A DNA stretch of 64,000 nucleotides from Nocardia vaccinii NBRC 15922 (GTDB taxonomy: Bacteria > Actinomycetota > Actinomycetes > Mycobacteriales > Mycobacteriaceae). The notes under the pieces are model-generated. The model did no database searches, had not been told where the DNA came from, and saw only the letters and a list, made by a program, of their open reading frames with translations. This document shows positions 62,977 to 64,000 of the stretch, one piece after another. How positions within the stretch are numbered: position 1 is the stretch's first letter; each line of letters opens with the position of its first letter. The position numbers were made by a program, and so were the translations under genes. The DNA is taken from positions 1 to 64,000 of the forward strand of contig NZ_BDCC01000058.1 in the NCBI RefSeq assembly GCF_001613305.1, read 5' to 3'.

Positions 62977-64000
62977 TGCTGATCGTCTCCATCGATGTCG
63001 AACCCATAGCGGCGCAACAGGTTCGTGATCTCGGCCTGGCGGCTGGACATCCGGCCGATCGCCGACGCGTCCCGGAAGACATCGGGGAGATCGCCGGTCT
63101 GCGCGATCGACGACGCCCCGAGGAACAGCAGAGCCGAAACGAGTTCGGTGGCCGCGGTGGCGGTCGCGCTCACCGCGCCGCGCGGCCGGGTACGGTGCCC
63201 CGACGGCTGCTGCGCCGACCATGCTGCGGTCACCACTGCGGTCGTATCCGACTGCGCCGCACCGTCGGTCAGAATCGCGAGAGCGGTCGTCTTCTCCCAG
63301 CAGTCCGGGCAATCGTCCGGGCCGGGTGCGGACACCTCGCGCACGACCGCCGCCGCGCGCCGCAGAATGTCGGCATCGACGATCCGGCGCAGATCCATCG
63401 GCTCGTCGACGGTTTCGAGCACCGTGACCACCTCGGCGACCGGTTGTTCATGGTCCGCGACGATCCGGTCGGTGCGCTGCCCGTCCAGCCTGGCCGCACG
63501 CAGTTTCGTGTACAGCACGGCGGCATTGCCGAGCTCTCGTCCGTCGACGGCCCAGCGCAGCATGGTGTTTCGTGCCCGGCGATACGCCTCGTCGAGATAC
63601 GGGTCGTCGAGCAGGCGCAGGTCGGCCCGTAACTGTGCGGTGAGCAGTGCGTCGACATGTCGGCGCTGCGCCTCGGTCGGGTCGGGTCGCGGCCGATCGG
63701 GCTCACCGAATGCCCGCAATGCCTCGACTGCCGCGGCGAAGGATTCCAGCGCGCCCGGATCACCTTCGAACGCAGGCATTTTCATCAGCAGGATCGACGC
63801 GTAACGACGCATGGCCAACGGGTGGTACACCCGGTGGCGGCTGTCCGGATCGGCCAGGAACCGGCACACCTGCGCCTCGGTCTCGACCACCCCGCCGACC
63901 TCGCCAACGGCGGGGCCGGCCATCGCCGCGCGTACCTCACGCGGCACCTGCAGCTGATAGCCGCGAATCGTCTCGGCCAGCGTGTTGGGCAGGCCCTGCG
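62973..64000 (-). CDS. Hypothetical protein of the CHAT operon (N-terminus outside window)
   Basis: At least 341 residues, the frame open to the right edge. It is helical throughout, with many Arg/Leu/Asp repeats (AQLRADLRLLDDPYLDEAYR) and a CPDCWEK Cys pair that could bind metal. Its stop overlaps the next start as ATGA. No family recognised. It is the upstream gene of the CHAT operon and may be the sensor or target-recognition part. Confidence 0.8.
   Translation of the reverse strand, partial: QGLPNTLAETIRGYQLQVPREVRAAMAGPAVGEVGGVVETEAQVCRFLADPDSRHRVYHPLAMRRYASILLMKMPAFEGDPGALESFAAAVEALRAFGEPDRPRPDPTEAQRRHVDALLTAQLRADLRLLDDPYLDEAYRRARNTMLRWAVDGRELGNAAVLYTKLRAARLDGQRTDRIVADHEQPVAEVVTVLETVDEPMDLRRIVDADILRRAAAVVREVSAPGPDDCPDCWEKTTALAILTDGAAQSDTTAVVTAAWSAQQPSGHRTRPRGAVSATATAATELVSALLFLGASSIAQTGDLPDVFRDASAIGRMSSRQAEITNLLRRYGFDIDGDDQQ

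Overview
The window is high-GC actinomycete DNA. Its gene content points to a mycolic-acid actinomycete, most likely Nocardia or a close relative: an MmpL transporter beside modular type I PKS genes, a WS/DGAT acyltransferase, a lipoprotein L,D-transpeptidase, an AveC-family protein with a P450, and many TetR-type regulators. Genus is inferred; no rRNA or other taxonomic marker is present.

1-22.1 kb: a polyketide/lipid locus. Three PKS genes and a type II thioesterase run leftward, apparently as one operon. PKS A (KS-AT-DH-ER-KR-ACP) comes first, then the thioesterase, overlapping PKS A by GTGA. PKS B follows (KSQ-AT-ACP loading module plus a fully reducing KS-AT-DH-ER-KR-ACP module), and then a PKS C that leaves the window. 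PKS B carries the Gln-for-Cys KSQ signature and methylmalonyl-type ATs, so it should start from propionate and build a reduced methyl-branched chain. An MmpL exporter and a discrete, active-site-divergent acyltransferase are transcribed divergently.

22.1-30.5 kb: an L,D-transpeptidase and tRNA-Lys, then about 5.6 kb of decayed DNA. It holds remnants of IstB, a CadD-like transporter, an FprA-like reductase, genes interrupted by TGA in place of probable TGG, and an AT-rich patch with an intact MFS pump and the C-terminal end of an ATP-grasp peptide ligase. A TetR gene with twin palindromic operators closes it.

30.5-34.8 kb: a GntR (FCD) regulator divergent from a CitE-like lyase across a perfect palindrome, then WS/DGAT and a universal stress protein.

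35-52.3 kb: an accessory metabolic cluster. It contains an NMT1-type binding lipoprotein, an SDR, an amidohydrolase, a tandem-TetR regulator, a PucR-type regulator, a deleted SDR, an alpha/beta hydrolase with a MerR gene, PadR/DUF1048, an aldehyde dehydrogenase, a NorQ-like ATPase, a frameshifted NorD-like VWA protein, an AveC-like membrane protein, a leaderless periplasmic-binding-fold protein and a P450. Several of its promoters share the motif GACCAAATATTCGTTCC, suggesting one regulon.

52.3-64 kb: a membrane protein, a lone LuxR HTH and a second tandem TetR. Next come an FrsA-like hydrolase, a SnoaL-like protein and an overlapping PaaK-like adenylating enzyme/ThiF-like E1 pair. The window ends with a small Cys-rich protein beside a CHAT-protease operon that runs off the right edge.
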